Below, one piece after another: positions 35,989-44,886 of a stretch of DNA of 64,000 bases (position 1 is the first letter of the stretch; each line of letters begins with the position of its first letter). Under the pieces are notes generated by a model. It worked only from the letters and a program-made list of their open reading frames with translations, was not told where the DNA came from and did no database searches. This DNA is from Bacteroidales bacterium. GTDB lineage: Bacteria; Bacteroidota; Bacteroidia; Bacteroidales; UBA932. Location of the stretch: the NCBI GenBank assembly GCA_015060395.1, contig SUYP01000012.1, positions 1 through 64,000 of the forward strand, in the 5' to 3' direction. The translations under genes were made by a program, and so were the position numbers.

Positions 35989-37617
35989 TCAGGGTTTATG
36001 CTTATCATAGAGGGACTTCATAATGGATTCAAAACGGAGCTTTCCATCGTTGTATCCCAATTTGCGGCGAATCTCGCTGCTGATCTTATATACCTGGGAA
36101 TTATTCATAATGCCACTGATTTCTTTCGCATTGTAGCCCATAATATACAGACAGCAGTAGCCGATCTCCCAAGTAAGAAGTCCCTTGGATTTCAGGTACG
36201 ACACAAACGAAGAATTTCTGATAGAATAAAAAATACCGACTGTGGAAAGATATTCCTTGGTATCATTCAAAAGGGCCTGAAGTTTCTTTTCTATAATTCT
36301 GGCATTTTTCGAGCCAGGAAGGCGGTGATGCAGTACAATATCGTTCAGCAAGGTTATTCTTTCTGAAATAAGAGCCAGCATATCGAAATCGATCAACTGC
36401 ATTGAACGCATCATATTTTCCAATGCCTCCTTTTCTCCAGCAGCCGTAACAAATAGATTATGTAATGCCTTCCTATTACGGTTCGATCTGATAGCATACA
36501 ATATGGAGACGGTAAGAAATACAACGAGAATCATTGTTGCTATAGCATAAGCTAGATTCTTATTCTTACTCTGAAGAATAGACATATCCTTCTCATAACG
36601 TTCCTGAATGAATTTTGTATCTTCAGATAAGATTACCATATCCAACGAGTCAGTCAAATGAATGTACTGACTATTATGATATGATGATTCTTCATATTCT
36701 TCTAAGGCTTCATATATTCTGGACGCCATAGCGTGATAGCCGGCATTTCTATCATAACCAGCATTGATCTCACAATATTTCTTCAATGCATTCAATGAAT
36801 GGTCGTACTCACCAATGGTGTAATACGAATCTGAAACACCCAACCAATCTATATAAGAAGAAGGCACGGAAGATATATAATCTTCTATCGTATTGAATAT
36901 ATCATCAGATGACAGCAATTTACACTCAGTAGATAGTCGTTCTGAAAAATAACGGCTTACTGTATTGACACTGACCTTATCGATTTTTGATTCAACAGTT
37001 TTTATATAAATCAGTGACTTATCATATTCCCCCAGACACCACCACGCATCGGCAGTTTTCAAGCAGTCATTTACATAACTGTTGATATTGCCGGCTTCAA
37101 GGAATAATCCACTTGATTTTTGATATGACCATACAGCTTTTTCAAAATCATATAGTCGGGAATAGAGCAGCCCCATCACCGACCAACATCGGGCAATGGC
37201 GGCCATATCGGTAACTTTATCTTCTAATGCAGAGGCTTTGACAAAGAGTTCCATAGCCTCTTCACTCTGACCTGCATTCTGACGGATACGTCCAAGATAA
37301 TAAAGAGTCCTGAATCGGTCGTCAGGACTGCCCTTACGGCTGAAATATGATACAGCTGGAGATATTATGCTGTCTGTCGTAAGATCTATATAGTTCTTAT
37401 CAAGGGCAATACTATGAAGCAAAGCGTGACGGGCACGAAGATGACGTGAACAAAGCAGCTCTGCATCAATGCTGCGAAGTGCAGTCAAAGCCGAATCTGG
37501 CGCTTGTTCAATATAAGACTCTATATCACGGAGTGCTGCTGATCCTTGAGAATTGTCACCACAACCAGTCAGAAATACAGCTATGACCACGAGTGTCATT
37601 ATCCGGACGATATGCAT
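35989..37617 (-). CDS. Membrane-anchored TPR regulator with C-terminal helix-turn-helix
   Basis: A 542-residue protein that seems to span the inner membrane. It starts with a lipoprotein-like signal (VFLTGCG, C19), followed by tetratricopeptide-like helical repeats (about 30-340), a membrane helix (355-376), a coiled coil (about 385-450) and a helix-turn-helix (about 480-535; motif NAKEISGIMNNSQVYKISSEIR) resembling LuxR-type domains. Topology suggests periplasmic TPRs and a cytoplasmic DNA-binding end. Such TPR-TM-HTH proteins exist in Bacteroidetes, but I cannot name this one's targets. It starts 14 bp after lptB and is AT-richer than lptB and dnaX. Confidence 0.78.
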   Translation of the reverse strand: MHIVRIMTLVVIAVFLTGCGDNSQGSAALRDIESYIEQAPDSALTALRSIDAELLCSRHLRARHALLHSIALDKNYIDLTTDSIISPAVSYFSRKGSPDDRFRTLYYLGRIRQNAGQSEEAMELFVKASALEDKVTDMAAIARCWSVMGLLYSRLYDFEKAVWSYQKSSGLFLEAGNINSYVNDCLKTADAWWCLGEYDKSLIYIKTVESKIDKVSVNTVSRYFSERLSTECKLLSSDDIFNTIEDYISSVPSSYIDWLGVSDSYYTIGEYDHSLNALKKYCEINAGYDRNAGYHAMASRIYEALEEYEESSYHNSQYIHLTDSLDMVILSEDTKFIQERYEKDMSILQSKNKNLAYAIATMILVVFLTVSILYAIRSNRNRKALHNLFVTAAGEKEALENMMRSMQLIDFDMLALISERITLLNDIVLHHRLPGSKNARIIEKKLQALLNDTKEYLSTVGIFYSIRNSSFVSYLKSKGLLTWEIGYCCLYIMGYNAKEISGIMNNSQVYKISSEIRRKLGYNDGKLRFESIMKSLYDKHKP

Positions 37618-37631
37618 AACGCATTCTGTTT

Positions 37632-38474
37632 TTATTCCTCCTCTGCAGAGGTGTCTTCTGTCTCCTTCTTTGCAGCTGCCGCTTCGTGTTCGGCCTTGGT
37701 GTTGATGCGCTGAGGGCCGCCCTGCTCGGCGCGGAGGAAGGCATCGGAACGTTTGAGGACGAAGTTGGAGCCGAGATATTTGGTACGCACTTCATCATCG
37801 GCTGCCAGATCCTCAGGAGTTCCCTGCTGGAGGATGGATCCCTCATAAAGAAGGTATGCGCGGTCGATGATGGCGAGAGTCTCACCCACATTATGGTCGG
37901 TGATGATGACTCCGATATTCTTGTACTTAAGCTTTGCTATGATGTACTGGATATCCTCCACAGCGATAGGATCGACTCCGGCGAAAGGCTCGTCAAGGAG
38001 GATGAACTTAGGGTCGATGGCAAGAGCCCGGGCGATCTCGCAACGGCGGCGCTCACCTCCGGAAAGCTGGATACCCTTGCTTTTGCGGACCTTATGGAGA
38101 TTGAACTCATCCAGAAGATCCTCCAGACGCTGCTTTCTCTCGGCTTTCGTGAACTGCTTGGACATTTCCATAACGGACATTATATTGTCTTCCACGGTCA
38201 TATGTCTGAACACGGAAGCCTCCTGTGCGAGATAGCCGACTCCCATCTGGGAACGCTTGTACATAGGAAGACTGGTGATCTCCTCATCGTCAAGGAATAT
38301 CTTTCCGGCATTAGGGACTATGAGTCCGGTGATCATATAGAAACTGGTTGTCTTTCCGGCACCGTTAGGACCGAGGAAGCCGACGATCTCTCCCTGCTTC
38401 ACCTCCATAGACACTCCCTTCACGACAGTTCTGGGGCCGTATTTCTTGACAAGATTTTCGCAACGTAATTTCAT
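37632..38474 (-). CDS. lptB: LPS export ABC transporter ATPase LptB
   Basis: ATPase of the LptB2FG complex that extracts LPS from the inner membrane. The 280-residue protein has Walker A GPNGAGKTT, signature LSGGERRR and Walker B ILLDEPFAGVDP. It is about 40 residues longer than the usual 241, ending in an acidic/charged tail (TKAEHEAAAAKKETEDTSAE). I chose ATG 38474, where the family N-terminus MKLRCENLVKKYG begins, over the in-frame ATG seven codons upstream. It lies between dnaX and the TPR regulator. Confidence 0.93.
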   Translation of the reverse strand: MKLRCENLVKKYGPRTVVKGVSMEVKQGEIVGFLGPNGAGKTTSFYMITGLIVPNAGKIFLDDEEITSLPMYKRSQMGVGYLAQEASVFRHMTVEDNIMSVMEMSKQFTKAERKQRLEDLLDEFNLHKVRKSKGIQLSGGERRRCEIARALAIDPKFILLDEPFAGVDPIAVEDIQYIIAKLKYKNIGVIITDHNVGETLAIIDRAYLLYEGSILQQGTPEDLAADDEVRTKYLGSNFVLKRSDAFLRAEQGGPQRINTKAEHEAAAAKKETEDTSAEEE

Positions 38475-38502
38475 ACACTCGTGATTTTCTGGCAATTAAA
38501 AC

Positions 38503-40230
38503 CTATTTGATATCCAGTTCAAGATCCTTCACAAGACTCTTGACTTCTTCATTATGAGCCATCAGTTCCTTGGCCTGTTCGCTCGGCATATATATCTTCT
38601 TCTGTTCAGGAGAATCGTCCGGTGTGACAGCGACACGCAGATACACCTTCATAGAACCGACCACCTTGCGGTAATTTCCTTCGAGTTCGTGGAGAAGCTT
38701 GGATTCCACCCAGTCCTTCTGAGCATCGTTGACGACCCTGAAGGTCACTGTCTTGGAATCATCACCTGCCTCGATGTCCAGAGCTGTGCTCTTGAGCATA
38801 CTTGCAAGACGCGGCTTATCCTTATAGAACTCTGCAAGTTCAGGCCATTTGGCCTTGAGGACAGCATCTTCCGGCACAGGAGCCTCTGCCTTGGATGCAT
38901 TCGCATCTGCAGCCGGAGTATCCTCCATCATTGCCTTCATTGACAAGGCCGCTCCTGAGCGTGATGCACGTGTACGACGCTCGCGAGGCTGAGCCGGTTC
39001 TGTCTCCTGGACAGGAGCCACTGGCGCTGCAGGAGCAGGAGCTGCCGGAACAGCGGCTGCCGGTGCTGCCGGTGCCGGTGCCGGAACAGGAGCTGCCTGT
39101 GGTGCAGGCTGCTGAGGCGCTGCAGCCTGACTGAGCTTGCCGCTGAGGAAGCTCAGACGCATAAGCGCGAACTCTATATGCAGACGAGGATTCACGCTCG
39201 CCCTGTAGCCGGATTCACATTGGCTAGTCACTCCGAGAGCCTCATACAGGAACTGGAGAGGACATCTGTCGGCCTGCTCCTTATATTTCCTCTTCAGGGA
39301 GTCAGGGAGTTCCAGCAATGCTTCAAGGCCTCCGCTCTTGCTCACAACAAGGTCACGAAGATGCGAAGACAATGCCGCCACGAAATGAAGCGCATTGAAA
39401 CCTTTGGTCAGAATTTCGTCAAATGTAGTCAGCGCAGTCGGATAGTCGCCTTTCAGGAAGGCATCCACAAGAGAAAAGCTATACTCATAGTCCAGGACGT
39501 TGAGATTGCGCAGGACATCCTGATATTTCACATCCGTGCCGCAGAAGGCCACAGTCTGGTCGAATATAGTAAGAGCGTCACGCATAGCCCCGTCAGCCTT
39601 GTGCGCGATCACGTGCAGAGACTCGTCGTCAATGGTCACGCCCTCGCTGGAGGCCACCATACGGAGGTTCTTCACGATATTGTCAACAGTGATCCTGTTG
39701 AAGTCATACGTCTGGCAGCGCGAGAGTATGGTCGGAAGGATCTTGTGCTTCTCGGTGGTGGCGAGGATGAATATAGCGTGTGCAGGCGGTTCCTCCAATG
39801 TCTTGAGGAAAGCATTGAAGGCAGCCTGGGACAGCATATGCACCTCGTCTATGATATATACGCTGTACCTTCCCACCTGAGGCGGTATGCGCACCTGGTC
39901 CATAAGGGTCTTGATGTCTTCGACTCCGTTGTTGGAGGCTGCATCAAGCTCGTGGATGCAGTACGAGCGTCCCTCGGCGAATGAAAGGCAGGATTCGCAG
40001 GTGCCGCAAGGCTCCATATCCTCGGACGGGTTGGAGCAGTTGATCATCTTCGCGAAGATACGCGCCGTGGTGGTCTTGCCGACTCCGCGCGGTCCGCAGA
40101 AGAGGTATGCGTGTGCGAGCTGCCCCCTCAGGATCGAGTTCTTGAGGGTCTGCGCTATATTGTCCTGACCGATGAGAGTCCCGAAGGAATCCGGTCTGTA
40201 CTTTCTTGCTGATACTATATACTGTGACAT
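38503..40230 (-). CDS. dnaX: DNA polymerase III subunit gamma/tau
   Basis: Clamp-loader subunit. The 575-residue protein has an AAA+ domain with Walker A GPRGVGKTT (about 45-53), the zinc-binding cysteines (CSNPSEDMEPCGTCESC), a DEVH Walker B and the domain III region to about residue 360. A low-complexity Ala/Pro linker (about 365-420) and a C-terminal domain follow. No obvious programmed frameshift site was noted in the linker. It starts close to a TATATTTG element at 40252-40259. Confidence 0.93.
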   Translation of the reverse strand: MSQYIVSARKYRPDSFGTLIGQDNIAQTLKNSILRGQLAHAYLFCGPRGVGKTTTARIFAKMINCSNPSEDMEPCGTCESCLSFAEGRSYCIHELDAASNNGVEDIKTLMDQVRIPPQVGRYSVYIIDEVHMLSQAAFNAFLKTLEEPPAHAIFILATTEKHKILPTILSRCQTYDFNRITVDNIVKNLRMVASSEGVTIDDESLHVIAHKADGAMRDALTIFDQTVAFCGTDVKYQDVLRNLNVLDYEYSFSLVDAFLKGDYPTALTTFDEILTKGFNALHFVAALSSHLRDLVVSKSGGLEALLELPDSLKRKYKEQADRCPLQFLYEALGVTSQCESGYRASVNPRLHIEFALMRLSFLSGKLSQAAAPQQPAPQAAPVPAPAPAAPAAAVPAAPAPAAPVAPVQETEPAQPRERRTRASRSGAALSMKAMMEDTPAADANASKAEAPVPEDAVLKAKWPELAEFYKDKPRLASMLKSTALDIEAGDDSKTVTFRVVNDAQKDWVESKLLHELEGNYRKVVGSMKVYLRVAVTPDDSPEQKKIYMPSEQAKELMAHNEEVKSLVKDLELDIK

Positions 40231-40251
40231 ATCCGTTCTTTGGTCAATCTA

Positions 40252-40259
40252 CAAATATA
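40252..40259 (-). promoter_or_regulatory. Candidate -7 element for dnaX
   Basis: On the minus strand TATATTTG matches TAnnTTTG, 21 bp before the dnaX ATG. No clear -33 element is seen. Confidence 0.45.
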
Positions 40260-40302
40260 GCACTATTTTTGATAGAATCTGTTTTCTTGGCTTTTAAAAG
40301 TG

Positions 40303-40310
40303 TATCTTTG
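40303..40310 (+). promoter_or_regulatory. Candidate -7 element for the secreted-protein/M16 unit
   Basis: TATCTTTG matches TAnnTTTG, 30 bp before the ATG at 40341. Confidence 0.5.
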
Positions 40311-40340
40311 CACATTATTTCAAACAATCCGACCGACAAT

Positions 40341-41189
40341 ATGAAAAGAGTCATAATATTAATAATTTCCCTGATTCTGCCGCTGGCGGCAGGTGCTCAG
40401 GCGCAGATAAACACCAAGAAGGTGAAGATCAGCGACTTCACACAGAAGATAACCAAGGTGGTGCTGAACGGAAACGAATTCTACGACACTACTATGAAAG
40501 ATGAAATCGCCGCAAGATGGAGAATATCTCCATACGAATTCTGTACTCTTGATGAGTTCGAGACACTGAAAGACGACGACCGGTATTATTTCCTGATGAG
40601 CACGTTCGGTCAGTTCAAGAAAGAGACCGCTCCAGGACTTCAGTTCCTCACCCTCGTCAAGGGTGGCCAAGGAGCTTCAGAGGGCATCGGAGAGATGCTG
40701 GAAGTGGTTTCATTGCCTTTTGCATCGGCAGAATATCCTTCGGGAAGAGAGTTCGTCTTTCTTCCTGCATTCATTGACATCATCCAGAACCATACACTGG
40801 AGTCGATGGAGAAGGACATCAGCGGATATGGCGGACTCGGCAACTACAGCATCAACATCACCAAGGCCGGAGATATGGACATCGTCTTTTCAGAGGATGA
40901 CCTGAACGAGCTTGTCACAGAAAGCCTGCGTTCAAGAGCCTTTGACGAAGGCATCACCGTCACTGATGAAGACGAGGCGGACCAGTATATTCTGGATAAT
41001 GCGGCGGGCACTCTGGTGAGCTATGTCGTGGCACCGTCCGAGCCTGTGATCGGTTCTTACTGCTACAAGATGCTCATAGATGCACAGACACACAAGCTTT
41101 ACTATTTCAAGAAGCACAGGATAACAAAGAAATTCGGACCAGGCTTCCTTCCGGAAGACATCGAAAGGATCACAGCACACAGGAGATAA
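40341..41189 (+). CDS. Secreted protein of unknown function
   Basis: A 282-residue protein with a clear signal peptide (IILIISLILPLAAGAQA, cleavage near residue 20). The rest is mixed alpha/beta with no motif that I recognise. The C-terminal part (KMLIDAQTHKLYYFKKHRIT) reads like a beta-hairpin ending. I chose ATG 40341 because it gives the signal peptide and follows the -7 element. The M16 peptidase gene begins 3 bp after its stop, so the two are surely co-transcribed; a role tied to that peptidase is possible but unproven. Confidence 0.7.
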   Translation: MKRVIILIISLILPLAAGAQAQINTKKVKISDFTQKITKVVLNGNEFYDTTMKDEIAARWRISPYEFCTLDEFETLKDDDRYYFLMSTFGQFKKETAPGLQFLTLVKGGQGASEGIGEMLEVVSLPFASAEYPSGREFVFLPAFIDIIQNHTLESMEKDISGYGGLGNYSINITKAGDMDIVFSEDDLNELVTESLRSRAFDEGITVTDEDEADQYILDNAAGTLVSYVVAPSEPVIGSYCYKMLIDAQTHKLYYFKKHRITKKFGPGFLPEDIERITAHRR

Positions 41190-41192
41190 GGG

Positions 41193-42461
41193 ATGAGGAG
41201 CGGAAAAGCAGGCTGCGGACTACAATATGCCGTCAAAAGAAGCGGTTCGGCTGTCGGATATTGTGCCCTCAGCATCAAATGCGGGACAAGGGATGAGGCA
41301 GGCTACCATTGCGGAATAGCCCATTTCACCGAACATACCATATTCAAAGGCACGGAAAAGCGAAGCGCTTCGACGATAAACAGCTACCTCGACCGTCTGG
41401 GCGGGGAGCTTAACGCGTTCACCACCAAGGAGGAGATCGTTTTCCACGCGACAGTGCTCAAGGAGGACCTCAGCAAGGCGGCTTCCCTCCTTTTTGAGCT
41501 TGCGACCTGCCCGACATTTCCGGAGCAGGAGATCCAGACCGAGAAAGGAGTGGTGATCGACGAGATCCATTCATACAAGGACACCCCGTCTGAGGACATC
41601 TACGACCGGTTTGAGGAGATGATCTTCAAGGGGCATCCCCTCAGCGGCAATATTCTCGGGACGACTGCATCAGTGAAGAAGATAACGCGGGAAGAGCTTC
41701 TGGCTTTCGTTAAGGAGAAGTTCCAGCCCTGCCGTATGGCATTCACCGTAGTCGCCGACATTGACGAGGAACGTATGGAAAAAGGTCTGGTGAAACTTGC
41801 TGAGAAGTTTTTCGGAAAAGAACCGGCCTCCTGCCCTACTCTTCAGGAATGCGAGGAAAGAGGCCAGGGAATATTTCCGTGCAGCAACCGCAGCGTTCCG
41901 TCAGCCGAACCTTTCGACAAGACCATCAGCAAGAGGAACCATCAGGCCAACTGCGTGATCGGAGCCTTGGCGCCTTCGCTCTATCAGGAAAGGGAGAGGC
42001 TCGCGACGGTCCTCTTGTGCAACATTCTCGGCGGTCCGGCCACAAATTCGATCCTGAATTCGGTGCTCAGGGAGAAGAACGGATGGGTATATGGAGTGGA
42101 ATGCGGATACACGCAATTCACTGATACCGGGCTGGTTGCGATCACATTGGGGTGCGACAAGTCCAATCTTGAGAAATGCCTCAAGGCGATCGACAAGGAG
42201 ATCGCAAAGCTGCAGGCGGAGCCGTTGTCCGAGAGACGTCTGAAGGCTGCGAAGAAACAGCTTCTCGGCCAGATAGCCATCAGCGGAGACAATGGCGAGA
42301 CCCAGTGTCTGTCTATGGGAAAGAGTCTGCTGGCATACGGAAAGATTTCCGACGGGAAGGATAACCGGACCCTGGTGGAGGGAATCAGCGCGGCAGATGT
42401 GCAGGAGATGGCGATAAAGATATTTGACAGGAACAGATTATCTAAACTCATTTACATATAG
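41193..42461 (+). CDS. M16 family zinc peptidase (insulinase-like)
   Basis: A 422-residue single-chain M16 peptidase. The inverted zinc motif HxxEH is HFTEH, with H44 and H48, and the distal glutamate lies in the region around KGVVIDEIHSYKDTPSED. The C-terminal half has the inactive-partner-like repeat with R/Y residues (LREKNGWVYGVECGYTQF). No signal peptide is seen, so it is probably cytoplasmic, like the PqqL/processing-peptidase-like group. It is coupled to the upstream secreted-protein gene, and a large inverted repeat begins 4 bp after its stop. Confidence 0.9.
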   Translation: MRSGKAGCGLQYAVKRSGSAVGYCALSIKCGTRDEAGYHCGIAHFTEHTIFKGTEKRSASTINSYLDRLGGELNAFTTKEEIVFHATVLKEDLSKAASLLFELATCPTFPEQEIQTEKGVVIDEIHSYKDTPSEDIYDRFEEMIFKGHPLSGNILGTTASVKKITREELLAFVKEKFQPCRMAFTVVADIDEERMEKGLVKLAEKFFGKEPASCPTLQECEERGQGIFPCSNRSVPSAEPFDKTISKRNHQANCVIGALAPSLYQERERLATVLLCNILGGPATNSILNSVLREKNGWVYGVECGYTQFTDTGLVAITLGCDKSNLEKCLKAIDKEIAKLQAEPLSERRLKAAKKQLLGQIAISGDNGETQCLSMGKSLLAYGKISDGKDNRTLVEGISAADVQEMAIKIFDRNRLSKLIYI

Positions 42462-42464
42462 CCA

Positions 42465-42559
42465 GATATTCCGGTATGATGGAATTGACGTGCCACCCCC
42501 GGCTAGGGGGTGCCTGAGCGCAGCGAAGGCGGGGGTCAATTCCATCATACCGGAATATC
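42465..42559. repeat. 95-bp element with perfect 25-bp inverted repeats and nested hairpin
   Basis: Arms at 42465-42489 and 42535-42559 are perfectly complementary over 25 bp. The 45-nt loop contains a nested CACCCCC/GGGGGTG hairpin and the sequence CTGAGCGCAGCGAAGGCGG. It begins 4 bp after the M16 stop and ends 18 bp before the O-methyltransferase ATG. It could be a foldback repeat or a strong intercistronic stem; there is no trailing T-run as in a terminator. Confidence 0.85.
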
Positions 42560-42577
42560 CGCGAATACTGATGAAAT

Positions 42578-43243
42578 ATGGAGCAGATTTATAAATATAT
42601 CGAAGAGCATCAGACCCCGCAGAGCAAGGCTCTGGACTGGGTGGAGAAGCAGACCCATATCAGGACCAACCACGCCAGAATGCTTTCCGGAGCAGTCCAG
42701 GGACAGTTTATGAGGATGCTCGTACAGATGACCGGAGCGAGCCGTATCCTCGAACTCGGCACATTCACCGGATATTCTGCCATCTGCCTCGCCTCCGCTC
42801 TTCCTGAAGACGGGCACCTTGATACGCTCGAACTGAACGACGAGCTGGAAGGCCTGATTCTGGAAGGGTTTGAGCGCGCCGGCTTGTCGGAAAAGATAAG
42901 CCTTCATATCGGTGACTGCAAGGAAACCCTGCGCAGCATACGGTCGGAGATGGGACCTGAACCGGCACCTGAGAAGCTCTATGACATTGTATATATGGAT
43001 GCCAACAAGCGCGAATACTGCGAATATTACGAGCTTGTCTTCGATATGGTACGCCCGGGCGGCCTCATTCTCGCCGACAACGTCCTCTGGGACGGAAAGG
43101 TCTGCCAGGACCCTCTGCCTCAGGACAAACAGACCCTCGGAATCGCCCGCTTCAACGACCTGATAAGGGACGACCGCCGCGTAGAGTCTGTCATCCTTCC
43201 TCTTCGCGACGGCCTCAACGTCATCCGCAAGAAAGAGGCTTAA
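42578..43243 (+). CDS. SAM-dependent O-methyltransferase (CCoAOMT/COMT-like)
   Basis: A 221-residue class I methyltransferase of the small O-methyltransferase family. The SAM motif I ELGTFTGYSAICLASAL is at about residues 54-70. The metal-binding motif DIVYMDANKREYCEYYE and the VRPGGLILADNVLWDGKV stretch are typical. Its substrate (catechol-like or other hydroxyl) is not readable. It converges with the SusD gene, sharing TTAA at the two stop codons. Confidence 0.9.
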   Translation: MEQIYKYIEEHQTPQSKALDWVEKQTHIRTNHARMLSGAVQGQFMRMLVQMTGASRILELGTFTGYSAICLASALPEDGHLDTLELNDELEGLILEGFERAGLSEKISLHIGDCKETLRSIRSEMGPEPAPEKLYDIVYMDANKREYCEYYELVFDMVRPGGLILADNVLWDGKVCQDPLPQDKQTLGIARFNDLIRDDRRVESVILPLRDGLNVIRKKEA

Positions 43244-44874
43244 GGCATCGCATAGCCCGGATTCTGCACAAGCTTGTCATTCGTAGCCAGCTCGGTCGGA
43301 GGGATAGGGAATATACACTTGTATTCAGGAAAAGATTGTCCTGCGTATGAATCCCCGCCCTTATACGGCCAACGATATGCATCCGTGTGAAAGAGGCCGT
43401 ATCTGATCAGATCCGTCCTTCGGTGGGCCTCCCACATCAGTTCCCTGGCCCTTTCCGCCACGAGAAACTCCTGACTTATCTGCTGCGGCGGTTCCACGCC
43501 TGCCCTTGAAGACAATTCCCTCAGCTTAGGCAAGGCCATACCCTCCTCCCCCAGATGCATACAGGCCTCGGCATAGATAAGATATATCTCCCCAAGACGT
43601 ATCATCGGAAAATCCACATCGGCAAAGCTCTTTAGAGCGGATTGCGGAAGATATGATTCATTCGTCTGTCCGAAAGGTATGTTGTTGAATTTCAGGCAGG
43701 ACCATCCGTTCATAAACGAATACAAAGCGTTTTCCATCGATTCCTGCCGTCCCTTTATATAGAACACCTCTCCCCTCTTGTCCGCCACATCGTATGCCCC
43801 GGTCAGGTAGTCCTGGCCGCTGACATCGAAATATCTGGAGACAAATTCGTATGGGACTCTCAGACCTGCCCAGCCGTTACGCTGCCCGTTAGGACGGGAT
43901 TCGTCCGTAATGTCGGTCGAGGCCAGCGTCGCGCTGAGGATATATGAAGAACCTCCGTACGACTGGGTCTTTTCAGCATTATAATCCACGGTCCAGAGCA
44001 TCTCTCCCCTTGCCTGGAGGTTCTCCCCGTTATCACCTCTGAACAGAGCCGCATAATCCGGGCAAAGGGTATAGCCCATACCGAAGATGCCTTCACATAC
44101 AGCCTTGGCCTCGGCCCATCTTTCCACTCCCGTATAGACCTTGGAATTCAGGTACATACGTGCAAGAAGACCTGCTGCAGACCCTTTGTCGGCACGAGGA
44201 TAGTTAGAGCGGGGCAGAGGCATATCGCTTTCATCCGACATCAGGTAGGTCAGTTCATTGACGCAGAAGTCGAATATATCGGCTCTCGAAGCCTGCTGAG
44301 GGAAATATGCACCGCCGAAAGGAGATTTTTCCGTTGTGAAAGGGACGCTTCCGAAACAGTCGATGGCCATCCAATAGAGATAGGCCCTGATGAAGCGGGC
44401 CTCATCCCTGAACGAATCTATCTTCCGGGCCAGATCCGCCGATACTCCGCGTGCTTCAAGACGCTCAGGAGCGGTCTGACGCAGATATTCATTCACCAGC
44501 GCTATGCCCTGCAGGGTCCTGACATATACCGCATACACGGCATCATTCTGAGTCTCGGACCAGGTGTTGGTGTTCAGAGCCCTCACCCAGGCATCGTTTT
44601 CCCAGGAGCATTTCGCCTCATCCGTGGTGGTCTCCTGCACCGACCAGAAAGCGCGGATTATCTCGGAAGCTCCCCCGTCCATCTGCTGAAGGTCGGTCAG
44701 GTCGTTGGTCACGAACTGGAAATAAAGCCGTCCCAGGCCTGAGAGATATGCATTCTCATCCTTTCCATACACATACTCGGAGACCGGTTCGGTCTTGTTA
44801 AGAGGAAGGGTGTCGAGGTCATTCACACAAGATGCCAGCAGCACAGACGCAATTATGTATATCAACTTTTTCAT
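43240..44874 (-). CDS. SusD-like outer-membrane glycan-binding lipoprotein (pair 2)
   Basis: Surface lipoprotein that lids the SusC pore and binds starch-like glycans. The 544-residue protein has signal peptide and lipobox LLASC (C16), the N-terminal TPR region and the C-terminal RagB/SusD region with ERARELMWEAHRRTDLIRYG. It starts 12 bp after its SusC partner. It is a clear paralogue of the SusD at 53.5-55.1 kb (both have IPLNKT/LPLNKT openings, GGASE-IRAFW and AVYVRTLQGI), but the two differ at many positions. Confidence 0.94.
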   Translation of the reverse strand: MKKLIYIIASVLLASCVNDLDTLPLNKTEPVSEYVYGKDENAYLSGLGRLYFQFVTNDLTDLQQMDGGASEIIRAFWSVQETTTDEAKCSWENDAWVRALNTNTWSETQNDAVYAVYVRTLQGIALVNEYLRQTAPERLEARGVSADLARKIDSFRDEARFIRAYLYWMAIDCFGSVPFTTEKSPFGGAYFPQQASRADIFDFCVNELTYLMSDESDMPLPRSNYPRADKGSAAGLLARMYLNSKVYTGVERWAEAKAVCEGIFGMGYTLCPDYAALFRGDNGENLQARGEMLWTVDYNAEKTQSYGGSSYILSATLASTDITDESRPNGQRNGWAGLRVPYEFVSRYFDVSGQDYLTGAYDVADKRGEVFYIKGRQESMENALYSFMNGWSCLKFNNIPFGQTNESYLPQSALKSFADVDFPMIRLGEIYLIYAEACMHLGEEGMALPKLRELSSRAGVEPPQQISQEFLVAERARELMWEAHRRTDLIRYGLFHTDAYRWPYKGGDSYAGQSFPEYKCIFPIPPTELATNDKLVQNPGYAMP

Positions 44875-44886
44875 ATTCTACTGTCT

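Noticed and set aside
38870..39130. Ala/Pro-rich segment of dnaX considered as a frameshift site for a short gamma form
   Set aside because: No A-AAA-AAG type slippery heptamer with a following stem was noted in this stretch.
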